Assembly: GCA_934457145.1 (NCBI GenBank)
Contig: CAKSHP010000004.1
Location: 55,794-119,793, forward strand
Direction of reading: 5' to 3'
DNA: 64,000 nucleotides
Origin: an uncultured Clostridia bacterium
Lineage (GTDB): Bacteria > Bacillota > Clostridia > UBA1381 > UMGS1253
Under the pieces are notes generated by a model. The model was not told the origin of the DNA, made no database searches, and saw only the letters and a list, made by a program, of their open reading frames with translations. Shown here in pieces: positions 26,604 to 34,523 of the stretch (position 1 is the stretch's first letter; every line of letters begins with the position of its first letter). A program made the translations under genes and the position numbers.

Positions 26604-27479
26604 ATGATATTTGATATAAAGAGGTTTGCCGTTCATGACGGCAACGGAATACGGACAACAGTGTTTTTTAAAGGGTGTCCTTTAAAGTGCGTTTGGTGTC
26701 ATAATCCGGAGGGGATAGGCTTTAAAAGCCAGACGGCATACTATGAGGATAAATGCGTCCGCTGCGGCAGCTGTGTTTCGGTGTGTAAAAACGGCGCGCA
26801 AAAAATAGTTGACGGAAAGCATGTGTTTGAAAGAGAGAGGTGCACAGGCTGCGCAGAATGCGAAAAAGTCTGTCCGCAGGGAGCAATAAAGGTTTACGGG
26901 AAAAACATGATGGCAGAAGAAGTTGAAAAAATTGTTTTAAAAGACAAAGATTTTTATGAAAGCTCCGGCGGAGGAGTTACGCTTTCGGGCGGAGAATGTT
27001 TAATGCAGCCTGAATTTTGCAAAGATATTTTAAAAAGATTAAAAGAAAAAAATATTAACACAGCCGTTGACACATGCGGATTTGTTTCAAGAGAAGCGAT
27101 AGATAAGGTTATTGATTATACGGATATGTTTTTGTATGATATAAAAGCCTTTGACGAAGACGTGCATATAAAATGCTGCGGACATTCAAACAAAATTATA
27201 CTGGACAATCTTTTATATATTAATTCAAGAAACATAAAAACCGAAATACGCATACCATATGTTTATGGGTTTAATGATAATCAGACAGATAAAATATTTA
27301 AGTTTTTATCGGATTTAAAATGCATAAGTGCGGTGAAGATTTTGCCGTATCATAATTATGCGGGCTCAAAATATAAAGCTTTAAACATGGAAAATACGCT
27401 TCCCGAAATGACTGACGCAGCCGGGCAGATAGAAAAAGCAAGAAAAAAAGCAAGCTCATACGGGCTTTTATGCAAATAA
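26604..27479 (+). CDS. Glycyl radical enzyme activase (radical SAM)
   Basis: Installs the glycyl radical on the adjacent enzyme using S-adenosylmethionine and a 4Fe-4S cluster. It has 291 residues. The radical SAM CX3CX2C motif is Cys25, Cys29 and Cys32 in GCPLKCVWCHNPE. Two extra ferredoxin-type clusters are expected from Cys51/54/57/61 and Cys80/83/86/90, the arrangement found in activases of non-PFL glycyl radical enzymes. TLSGGE is the SAM-binding GGE motif. AGAAAGGA precedes the ATG and a terminator follows. Confidence 0.95.
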   Translation: MIFDIKRFAVHDGNGIRTTVFFKGCPLKCVWCHNPEGIGFKSQTAYYEDKCVRCGSCVSVCKNGAQKIVDGKHVFERERCTGCAECEKVCPQGAIKVYGKNMMAEEVEKIVLKDKDFYESSGGGVTLSGGECLMQPEFCKDILKRLKEKNINTAVDTCGFVSREAIDKVIDYTDMFLYDIKAFDEDVHIKCCGHSNKIILDNLLYINSRNIKTEIRIPYVYGFNDNQTDKIFKFLSDLKCISAVKILPYHNYAGSKYKALNMENTLPEMTDAAGQIEKARKKASSYGLLCK

Positions 27480-27490
27480 AAATGCTGTGT

Positions 27491-27531
27491 AAAAAACGAA
27501 CGTCTGGCATTCGCCCTGCGTTCGTTTTTTT
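27491..27531 (+). terminator. Intrinsic terminator after the activase
   Basis: AAAAAACGAACG pairs with CGTTCGTTTTTT across a 16-base loop, ending in seven T. Confidence 0.85.
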
Positions 27532-27541
27532 AATAAAAATC

Positions 27542-27570
27542 TTGACATTTTAATATAGCGGTCATATAAT
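27542..27570 (+). promoter_or_regulatory. Promoter of the second AraC gene
   Basis: TTGACA (27542-27547) and TATAAT (27565-27570) with 17 bp between. It lies against the first ATG of the long frame (27572), which therefore cannot be the start. Confidence 0.85.
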
Positions 27571-27616
27571 TATGAAAAAGACGGCTACAGGAAAGAAAAA
27601 AGTGGGGAATGTTGAT

Positions 27617-28429
27617 ATGTTTGAAGATATTTATCCCTTTTGCGCGGAAAATGAAAGTCCGTTTGAGATAAGCCTTTGCGGAATATCATATTGCGACGGC
27701 AGCTATAAAATAGAGCGGAAAAAATCCGACATAAACGTGATAGAATATATCGTTTCGGGAAACGGCAGAGTAAATGAAAATAAAAATGCTTTTAATGCCG
27801 GAGAGGGCGATGTCTATTTTTTAAAGCACGGCAGAGATCACCTTTATTTTTCTGACGCGGACAACCCGTGGGTTAAAATATGGTTTAATTTTAAGGGCGA
27901 ATTTGCCGATGCGGTAACGAGGTGTTATAATCTTGAAAACTGCGCGCATTTTCATGCTCCGCAGCTTAGAGATGATTTTGAAGAAGTTATAAAAATGGCA
28001 AAAACCGAAACGAAAACAGAGGAGTTTTTCGAAAAATCGGCGGCAATATTTTTAAAAATTGCGCAAAAGCTTTCAAAACTGAAAAACGAAGAAACAAATA
28101 AAAAATCGCAGGTTGCGCAGCTTTTGAAAAACAAAATCGATAACAGCGCGGACATTAACAGGCCTTTTGAAGATATACTAAAAGAGCTTTTTTGTTCAAA
28201 ATGCCATGCAATAAGAGAGTTTAGAAAAGCATACAATATAACGCCGTATGCCTATATTTTAAACAAAAAATTCGAAACCGCAAAAATGCTTTTAACAAAC
28301 ACGGCGCTGCCTGTGGGAGCTATTGCCGAAAAGCTCGGATTTTGCGATTTACAGTATTTTTGCGTGAGCTTTAAAAAGAGGTTTTCTGTAACGCCGACGG
28401 ACTATCGAAAAAACAAAACGGAAAAATAA
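27617..28429 (+). CDS. AraC-family transcriptional regulator (downstream of the activase)
   Basis: 270 residues with a cupin-like N-terminal sensor (VIEYIVSGNGRVNENKNAF, GEGDVYFLKHG) and a C-terminal AraC helix-turn-helix pair ending LGFCDLQYFCVSFKKRFSVTPTDYRKNK. I chose the ATG at 27617, nine bases after GGGGA, because the earlier ATG at 27572 touches the -10 box. It probably senses a sugar or other small molecule. Its position after the glycyl radical enzyme pair suggests a linked role, though it has its own promoter. Confidence 0.88.
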   Translation: MFEDIYPFCAENESPFEISLCGISYCDGSYKIERKKSDINVIEYIVSGNGRVNENKNAFNAGEGDVYFLKHGRDHLYFSDADNPWVKIWFNFKGEFADAVTRCYNLENCAHFHAPQLRDDFEEVIKMAKTETKTEEFFEKSAAIFLKIAQKLSKLKNEETNKKSQVAQLLKNKIDNSADINRPFEDILKELFCSKCHAIREFRKAYNITPYAYILNKKFETAKMLLTNTALPVGAIAEKLGFCDLQYFCVSFKKRFSVTPTDYRKNKTEK

Positions 28430-28443
28430 AATTAAAAAAATAT

Positions 28444-28472
28444 TTGACAAACGGCGAAAAATATAGTAATGT
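28444..28472 (+). promoter_or_regulatory. Candidate promoter of dprA-topA-trmFO
   Basis: TTGACA (28444-28449) with TAATGT 17 bp downstream. The -35 is perfect but the -10 is weak. Confidence 0.55.
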
Positions 28473-28520
28473 AAAAAGGTGTATTGTTATATAACGATAA
28501 ACGGGAAGGGGTATGAATGA

Positions 28521-29711
28521 ATGCCTCAGACAGATGATGAAAGAAAAATTTTATGGATATGGCTTAAAGATATTTTTAAGTTTTCCGATGTAAAGGTGTT
28601 TAGCCTTGTTGAAATTTTCGGCTCGGCAGAAAATATTTATAAGGCAGACAGCAATGATTTTAAAAATATCAAAGGACTTTTGCAAAAAGAAATTAATATG
28701 CTTTGCGCAAAAGATTTAAGCCGGGCTCAAAAGACATATGAAAACGCATTAAAATCGGGCACAGACATTATATTAATGCAAGAGGACAGATATCCGTATC
28801 TTCTTAAGCAGATTTATCAGCCGCCGCCGGTTTTGTATGTAAAAGGCAATATAGAATGTGTAAAAGACAGGCTTGTAATTGCCGGCGTCGGAACGAGAAA
28901 ATGCGATGATATATCTGCAAAAATAATGACAAATATCGCATGCGATCTTGCAAAGGCAGGAATAGTTATAGTAAGCGGTATGGCAAAAGGAATTGACTCT
29001 GCGGCACACCGCGGCGCTCTGGCAGCCGGCGGAATAACCGCCGCAGTTTTAGGCACGGCAATAGACAAAATTTATCCGGCCGAAAACCGCGAGCTTTATT
29101 ATAATATAATAGAAAGCGGCGGAGCGGTAATATCAGAGCATCCGCCCGGATACTACGGCTTTAAGTCCGACTTTGTGCTAAGAAACCGAATAATAGCCGG
29201 TCTGTCGCACGGAGTGCTGGTATGCAGAGCGCCTGTGGCAAGCGGAAGCTTAACAACAGCGCGCGCGGCATTGGATTTCGGGCGCGACACATTTTGCGTT
29301 CCGGGAGACGCAACAGCTGAGAACGAAGGCTCGAACCGACTTATAATGGACGGATGCGCAAAAATGATTTTGTCTGCAAAAGACATTATAGAAGAGTATG
29401 CGCAAAGCGGCGTATATTACAATTTTTCACCGGAAAAAATAAAAGAACAGGAAATAAAAAAATTGCAGCCTTTAGATGATAAAGCGGATAAAATTCAAAT
29501 CTTTGAGAAAAACAAAGAGGAAGGAAAGTATGAAGCTTTGGATGAAAATCAAAGAAAAGTGGTCATGTATGTAAAGGATAAAAGAATTTTATCAGAGGAT
29601 ATCTGCCAGGCGCTTGGCATGGATGCAAAGGTGTTGTCGGCAATGATTACAGAGCTTGAAATTGACGATATTTTAACAAACGACAACGGATACATTTCTT
29701 TAAATATATAA
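28521..29711 (+). CDS. dprA: DNA-processing protein DprA
   Basis: Loads RecA on incoming single-stranded DNA during transformation and is widely kept even in species not known to be competent. It has 396 residues. An N-terminal SAM/HhH-like part is followed by the Rossmann-like DprA core with VIAGVGTRK, IVSGMAKGIDSAAHRGAL, ISEHPPG, FVLRNRIIAGLSHGVLV and SGSLTTARAALDFGRD. A C-terminal winged-helix-like domain (about 335-396) follows. GGGAAGGGG lies before the ATG. topA follows 25 bp downstream, the standard dprA-topA-trmFO order. Confidence 0.96.
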   Translation: MPQTDDERKILWIWLKDIFKFSDVKVFSLVEIFGSAENIYKADSNDFKNIKGLLQKEINMLCAKDLSRAQKTYENALKSGTDIILMQEDRYPYLLKQIYQPPPVLYVKGNIECVKDRLVIAGVGTRKCDDISAKIMTNIACDLAKAGIVIVSGMAKGIDSAAHRGALAAGGITAAVLGTAIDKIYPAENRELYYNIIESGGAVISEHPPGYYGFKSDFVLRNRIIAGLSHGVLVCRAPVASGSLTTARAALDFGRDTFCVPGDATAENEGSNRLIMDGCAKMILSAKDIIEEYAQSGVYYNFSPEKIKEQEIKKLQPLDDKADKIQIFEKNKEEGKYEALDENQRKVVMYVKDKRILSEDICQALGMDAKVLSAMITELEIDDILTNDNGYISLNI

Positions 29712-29736
29712 GCAAAACATATATGGAGGGGTTAAA

Positions 29737-31830
29737 ATGGCAAAAAAGCTTGTTATAGTGGAGTCGCCGTCGAAGGCGGAAACAATAAAAAAATATCTCG
29801 GCACAGGGTATAATGTGTCGGCGTCTATGGGACATATTATCGATTTGCCGAAAAGCAGTCTCGGTATTGACGTTGATGCCGACTTTGAACCGAAATATAT
29901 CACTATAAGAGGAAAGGGCGATTTGCTTACAAAACTTAAAAAAGAAGCAAAAGCTGCCGATAAAGTGTTTTTGGCAACAGACCCTGACCGCGAGGGAGAG
30001 GCTATAAGCTGGCATCTTGCATCGGCGCTTAATATTGATAAAGAACAGCAGGTGCGCGTTTGTTTTAACGAAATCACGAAAACCGCCGTTCAAAAAGCAA
30101 TAAAGCAGCCGAGAAAAATAAACGAGGATTTGGTTGACGCACAGCAGGCGCGCCGCGTACTTGACAGAATAGTGGGTTATAAAATAAGCCCTATTCTCTG
30201 GAAGAAAATAAAAAAAGGACTCAGCGCCGGCAGAGTACAGAGTGTGGCGGCAAGGCTTATATGCGACAGAGAAGACGAAATCGAAGCGTTCACGCCGAGA
30301 GAATACTGGTCAATCGGCGCAACGCTTGTTGAGCCTAAAAGCAAAAAGGAGTTTAAAGCTTCTTTTTACGGAACAAAAAAAGAAAAAATCGAACCCGAAA
30401 CGCAGGCTCAGGCAGATGATATAATAAAGAATTTAGACGGCGCGCAATATGTTGTTGAAAGCATAAAAACAACTCTGTCAAAAAGAAATCCACAGTCTCC
30501 GTTTACAACCTCTACAATGCAGCAGGAGGCTTCAAGAAAGATAAACTTTCAGTCTAAAAAAACAATGCAGATTGCGCAGAACCTGTATGAAGGCGTGACG
30601 GTTAAAGGGTATGGAAAAATAGGTCTTATATCCTATATGCGTACCGACTCCATACGAATTGCCGACGAGGCGCTTGCAGCAGTCAGAGATTATATAACAT
30701 CCGAATACGGCAAAAATTATCTTCCGGATAAGGCAAGAGTGTTTAAATCAAAAAAGACTGCTCAGGACGCGCACGAAGCGATAAGACCGACAAACGTGTC
30801 GATTACGCCGGAAAGCGTGAAAGGTCAGATAACAAACGACCAGTACAAGCTCTATAAGCTGATTTGGGAAAGGTTTGTTGCCTGCCAGATGGAAAACGCA
30901 TCTATTGAAAATGTTGCATGTGATATAAGCGCAAAGGATTATTTGTTTAAAGCAAGCGGCTCAAGAGTGGTTTTTGACGGATATATGAAAATTTATATTG
31001 AAGGAAGCGACTCAAAAGAGGAAAAACAAAAGATGCTGCCAAAGCTTGAAGAAAAGCAAAGCGTTGATTTAAAAGAGCTTGAAGGAAAACAGCACTTTAC
31101 TCAGCCGCCCGCAAGATACACAGAAGCGACGCTTATAAAGGCGCTTGAAGAGGACGGCATAGGCAGACCTTCGACGTATATGCCGACTATCACAACCATA
31201 CTTGCAAGAGGTTATGTTGCAAGAGAGAAAAAAAGCTTTATTCCGACGGAGCTCGGACGAATTACAACCGAGCTTTTGAAAAAGAATTTTGAAAATATTG
31301 TTGATGTTGACTTCACGGCGAACATGGAAGAACAGTTAGACGAGGTTGAAGACGGAAAAATAGAGTGGAAAAGCGTTATACGAAAGTTTTATGATCCGTT
31401 TATCCGTGAAGTGAATAAGGCCGAAGAAGAAGTTGGCAAAATTGAAATTGCGCCTGAGGTTTCAGATGTCGCATGCGAAAAATGCGGACGCATGATGGTA
31501 TATAAAATGGGCAGATACGGGAAATTTCTTGCGTGTCCCGGGTATCCCGAATGTAAAAACGCAAAGGCAATCAGAATTGAAACCGGGGTAAAATGCCCGA
31601 AATGCGGCGGAGAAATTCTTCAAAAGAAAAGCAAAGCCGGACGGGTTTATTTCGGCTGCGAAAACAACACGAAATGCGATTTTATGACATGGGATATGCC
31701 GCTTAAAGATAAAAAGTGTCCGAAATGCGGCGGGCCGCTGTTTAAAAAGAATGCAAGAGGCGGCGGAAAAACGGTTTGCGTAAAAGAAGGATGCGGATAT
31801 GAGACAGGCGGTAAGACTAATGAAAAATAA
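29737..31830 (+). CDS. topA: DNA topoisomerase I
   Basis: Type IA topoisomerase that relaxes negative supercoils. It has 697 residues. The N-terminal Toprim motif is LVIVESPSKAETI with the acidic TDPDREGEAI (81-90), and the active-site tyrosine is Tyr300 in SYMRTDS. Three C-terminal four-cysteine zinc ribbons follow from about residue 580 (CEKCGRMM, CPKCGGEI, CPKCGGPL). ATGGAGGGG precedes the ATG. Its last bases overlap the start of trmFO. Confidence 0.98.
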   Translation: MAKKLVIVESPSKAETIKKYLGTGYNVSASMGHIIDLPKSSLGIDVDADFEPKYITIRGKGDLLTKLKKEAKAADKVFLATDPDREGEAISWHLASALNIDKEQQVRVCFNEITKTAVQKAIKQPRKINEDLVDAQQARRVLDRIVGYKISPILWKKIKKGLSAGRVQSVAARLICDREDEIEAFTPREYWSIGATLVEPKSKKEFKASFYGTKKEKIEPETQAQADDIIKNLDGAQYVVESIKTTLSKRNPQSPFTTSTMQQEASRKINFQSKKTMQIAQNLYEGVTVKGYGKIGLISYMRTDSIRIADEALAAVRDYITSEYGKNYLPDKARVFKSKKTAQDAHEAIRPTNVSITPESVKGQITNDQYKLYKLIWERFVACQMENASIENVACDISAKDYLFKASGSRVVFDGYMKIYIEGSDSKEEKQKMLPKLEEKQSVDLKELEGKQHFTQPPARYTEATLIKALEEDGIGRPSTYMPTITTILARGYVAREKKSFIPTELGRITTELLKKNFENIVDVDFTANMEEQLDEVEDGKIEWKSVIRKFYDPFIREVNKAEEEVGKIEIAPEVSDVACEKCGRMMVYKMGRYGKFLACPGYPECKNAKAIRIETGVKCPKCGGEILQKKSKAGRVYFGCENNTKCDFMTWDMPLKDKKCPKCGGPLFKKNARGGGKTVCVKEGCGYETGGKTNEK

Positions 31831-33145
31831 TGAAGTTAAAGTTATCGGAGCGGGGCTTGCGGGCTGTGAGGCGGCATGGCAGCTGGCAAACCGGGGCATA
31901 AAGGTTAAGCTTTATGAAATGAAGCCTGTTTACCGCTCGCCGGCTCATAAAACGGATGATTTTGCCGAGCTTGTGTGCAGCAATTCTTTAAGAAGCGACC
32001 AGACGGCAAATGCCGTGGGGCTTTTAAAAGAGGAAATGCGTATGTTAAATTCTCTTATAATAAGCTGTGCGGATGAAACAAGAGTGCCGGCAGGCGGCGC
32101 GCTGGCAGTTGACCGTGACGGTTTTTCAAAGCTTGTAACAAAAAAGATACATGACCATGAAAATATAGAGGTTATTTCAAAAAAGATTTCCAAAATTGAT
32201 ACTTTGGAAAACACGATTGTTGCCGCAGGACCTCTTTGCGCCGATGAGCTTGCGCAAAATATTAAAGAGCTGACGGAAAAAAGCGGCGGGTGTTTGCATT
32301 TTTTTGATGCGGCGGCGCCAATCGTAACAAAAGAGAGCATTGATATGACAAAGGCGTTTTTTGCTGCAAGATATGACAGAGGAACGCCCGATTATATAAA
32401 CTGTCCCATGACAAAAGAAGAATATGAAACGTTTTATAACGAGCTTATAAATGCAAAGGAGGCGCCGGTGCATGAATTTGAAAACTTTAAGGTTTTTGAA
32501 GGCTGTATGCCGGTTGAGGTTATGGCAAAAAGGGGACATGACACCCTTCTTTACGGACCTTTAAAGCCTGTTGGGCTAACGAATCCCAAAACCGGTAAGG
32601 ATGATTGCTTTGCCGTTGTTCAGCTTCGTCAGGACAACAAAGACGCAAGCCTGTATAACATTGTCGGCTTTCAAACGCATCTTAAATTCGGGGAGCAAAA
32701 AAGAGTGTTTTCATTAATACCGGGGCTTGAAAATGCGGAATTTGTGCGCTACGGCGTTATGCACAGAAACACTTTTATAAACTCGCCGAAGCTTTTAAAT
32801 AAATACTATCAGTCAAACGATTATGAAAATCTGTTCTTTGCGGGCCAGATTACAGGTGTTGAAGGATATGTAGAGTCGGCAGCGTCGGGACTTTTGAGCG
32901 CGATAAACATGGCAAGAAGAATTTCGGGCAAAGAAATGGTTGACTTTACAAAAGCGACGGCGATAGGCGCTTTGGCAAATTATATAAGCAATGTTACAGT
33001 CGAAAAGTTTCAGCCGATGAACGTTAATTTCGGTATAATGGAAAAACTCGGCGATAAGGTGCGCAAAAAACGCGAAAGATATGAAAAAATTTCAGAAAAG
33101 GCAATAAAAAAACTAAGCGAAATAATAAAATCAAAGGAAGTGTAG
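31820..33145 (+). CDS. trmFO: Methylenetetrahydrofolate--tRNA-(uracil(54)-C(5))-methyltransferase
   Basis: FAD enzyme that makes ribothymidine 54 in tRNA using methylene-tetrahydrofolate. The dinucleotide-binding motif GAGLAG is at residues 10-15. YEMKPVYRSPAHKTDDFAELVCSNSLRS and ITGVEGYVESAASGL are diagnostic. I prefer the ATG at 31820 (441 residues) by comparison with family N-termini. The ATG at 31799 has a better ribosome site (AGAAGG) and adds seven residues, so the start is open. It overlaps the topA end by 11 bases. Confidence 0.95.
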   Translation: MKNNEVKVIGAGLAGCEAAWQLANRGIKVKLYEMKPVYRSPAHKTDDFAELVCSNSLRSDQTANAVGLLKEEMRMLNSLIISCADETRVPAGGALAVDRDGFSKLVTKKIHDHENIEVISKKISKIDTLENTIVAAGPLCADELAQNIKELTEKSGGCLHFFDAAAPIVTKESIDMTKAFFAARYDRGTPDYINCPMTKEEYETFYNELINAKEAPVHEFENFKVFEGCMPVEVMAKRGHDTLLYGPLKPVGLTNPKTGKDDCFAVVQLRQDNKDASLYNIVGFQTHLKFGEQKRVFSLIPGLENAEFVRYGVMHRNTFINSPKLLNKYYQSNDYENLFFAGQITGVEGYVESAASGLLSAINMARRISGKEMVDFTKATAIGALANYISNVTVEKFQPMNVNFGIMEKLGDKVRKKRERYEKISEKAIKKLSEIIKSKEV

Positions 33146-33149
33146 TAAA

Positions 33150-34130
33150 ATGCTGTATCTGATGAAAATGCAGCCCGTTTTTAAACAGTATATCTGGGGC
33201 GGCACGGGATTTAAAGATAAGTTTGGAATGCAAACCGGAACCGACACGGCAAGCGAGGCATGGATGGTGTCGGCAAATAAAAACGGCAAAAGCATTATTG
33301 CAAACGGAGATTTAAAAAACAAAACAATCGATGAGGCATATGAAAGCCTTAAAGAAAAGCTTGCCGGCGATGAAATTTATAAAAAATACGGAATGCATTT
33401 TCCGCTGCTTGTTAAGTTTTTAGACTGCGCAGACAAATTATCCGTTCAGGTTCATCCTGATGATAAATATGCGATGGAAAACGAAAACACGCGCTTTGGA
33501 AAAACCGAAATGTGGTATATATTAGACGCAAAGGAAAACGCAAAGCTTATATACGGATTTAATAAAGACGTTACAAAACAGGAGTTTGAAGAGGCAATTG
33601 AAAAAGGAAGCCTGAGCGATATTTTAAATTACGTAAGTGTTAAAGCGGGAGATACTTTTTATATTAAATCGGGCACGCTTCATGCTCTTTTAGACGGCCT
33701 TATGGTGGCTGAAATTCAGCAAAATTCAGACACGACATACCGCGTTTACGATTATGACAGAAAAGATAAAAACGGAAATAAAAGAGAGCTGCATATTAAA
33801 AAATCCTTAGACGTTACAAGCCTTGAAAGCTCGAAGGGAAAAGAACATGTTAAAACAAGCGAAACTTTGGATGCAAACGGCAATAAAAAAACGCATCTGG
33901 TTGAATGCGAATGTTTTAACACGGATAAATACGAAATAAAAGAAAAAGCAGAATTTTCCTCGCTTGAAAGCAGTTTTGATATATTGATTTTTACAAAAGG
34001 GGAAGCAAAGGTAGTATGCGAATTTAACGAAGTTTCGGTTAAAGCGGGCGAATGCATACTCGTTCCGGCATATTTGGGAAAATATTTTGTTAAAGGAAAC
34101 TGCGAGCTTTTAAAAAGCTATGCAAAATAA
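33150..34130 (+). CDS. manA: Mannose-6-phosphate isomerase, class I
   Basis: Interconverts mannose 6-phosphate and fructose 6-phosphate. It has 326 residues, the short Firmicutes form. Zinc-site motifs are SVQVHPDDKYA and GKTEMWYIL, with SGTLHALLDGLMVAEIQQNSD in the cupin core. AAAGGAAG lies before the ATG, and it begins four bases after trmFO. A terminator follows. Confidence 0.95.
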   Translation: MLYLMKMQPVFKQYIWGGTGFKDKFGMQTGTDTASEAWMVSANKNGKSIIANGDLKNKTIDEAYESLKEKLAGDEIYKKYGMHFPLLVKFLDCADKLSVQVHPDDKYAMENENTRFGKTEMWYILDAKENAKLIYGFNKDVTKQEFEEAIEKGSLSDILNYVSVKAGDTFYIKSGTLHALLDGLMVAEIQQNSDTTYRVYDYDRKDKNGNKRELHIKKSLDVTSLESSKGKEHVKTSETLDANGNKKTHLVECECFNTDKYEIKEKAEFSSLESSFDILIFTKGEAKVVCEFNEVSVKAGECILVPAYLGKYFVKGNCELLKSYAK

Positions 34131-34151
34131 TAAAAAATAATAATGGTTTAT

Positions 34152-34187
34152 AAAAAGATACCGGCAAAAAATGCGGTATCTTTTTTT
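34152..34187 (+). terminator. Intrinsic terminator after manA
   Basis: AAAGATACCG / CGGTATCTTT stem followed by a run of T. Confidence 0.9.
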
Positions 34188-34204
34188 GTATCGTAACGAA
34201 AAAA

Positions 34205-34221
34205 ATAATTTTGCATATTAT
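34205..34221. promoter_or_regulatory. Weak dyad upstream of feoA
   Basis: ATAAT-TTTGCAT-ATTAT lies 50 bp before feoA. It could be a Fur- or DtxR-type iron operator, but five-bp arms are short in A/T-rich DNA. Confidence 0.25.
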
Positions 34222-34270
34222 GCTTTTAGAAGCGTGACACATAAATAAAAATATAGAAGGTGATTTGTTA

Positions 34271-34519
34271 ATGAATAATGATATTTGCGATATGACGCAG
34301 CTTAAAGCCGGACAGAGTGCGGTTGTTGAATGTATTGATATATATACAAACATGCGGCGCAGACTTTTAGACATCGGCTTGGTGTGCGGAACAAAGATAG
34401 AGTGTGTGCTGAAAAGTCCGGCAAAGGATCCTGCGGCATATAAAATACGCGGAGCGGTTATTGCTATCAGAAATGACGATGCAAAAAAAATTAAATGCAA
34501 AATAAAATTTCCGGGGTGA
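34271..34519 (+). CDS. feoA: Ferrous iron transport protein A
   Basis: Small SH3-like partner of FeoB, cytoplasmic. It has 82 residues from the ATG at 34271, about ten bases after AGAAGG. Family features are LKAGQSAVVECI, RRRLLDIGLVCGTKIECVLKSPAKDPAAYKIRG and AIRNDDAKKIKC. feoB starts four bases after the stop. Confidence 0.95.
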   Translation: MNNDICDMTQLKAGQSAVVECIDIYTNMRRRLLDIGLVCGTKIECVLKSPAKDPAAYKIRGAVIAIRNDDAKKIKCKIKFPG

Positions 34520-34523
34520 TTGT

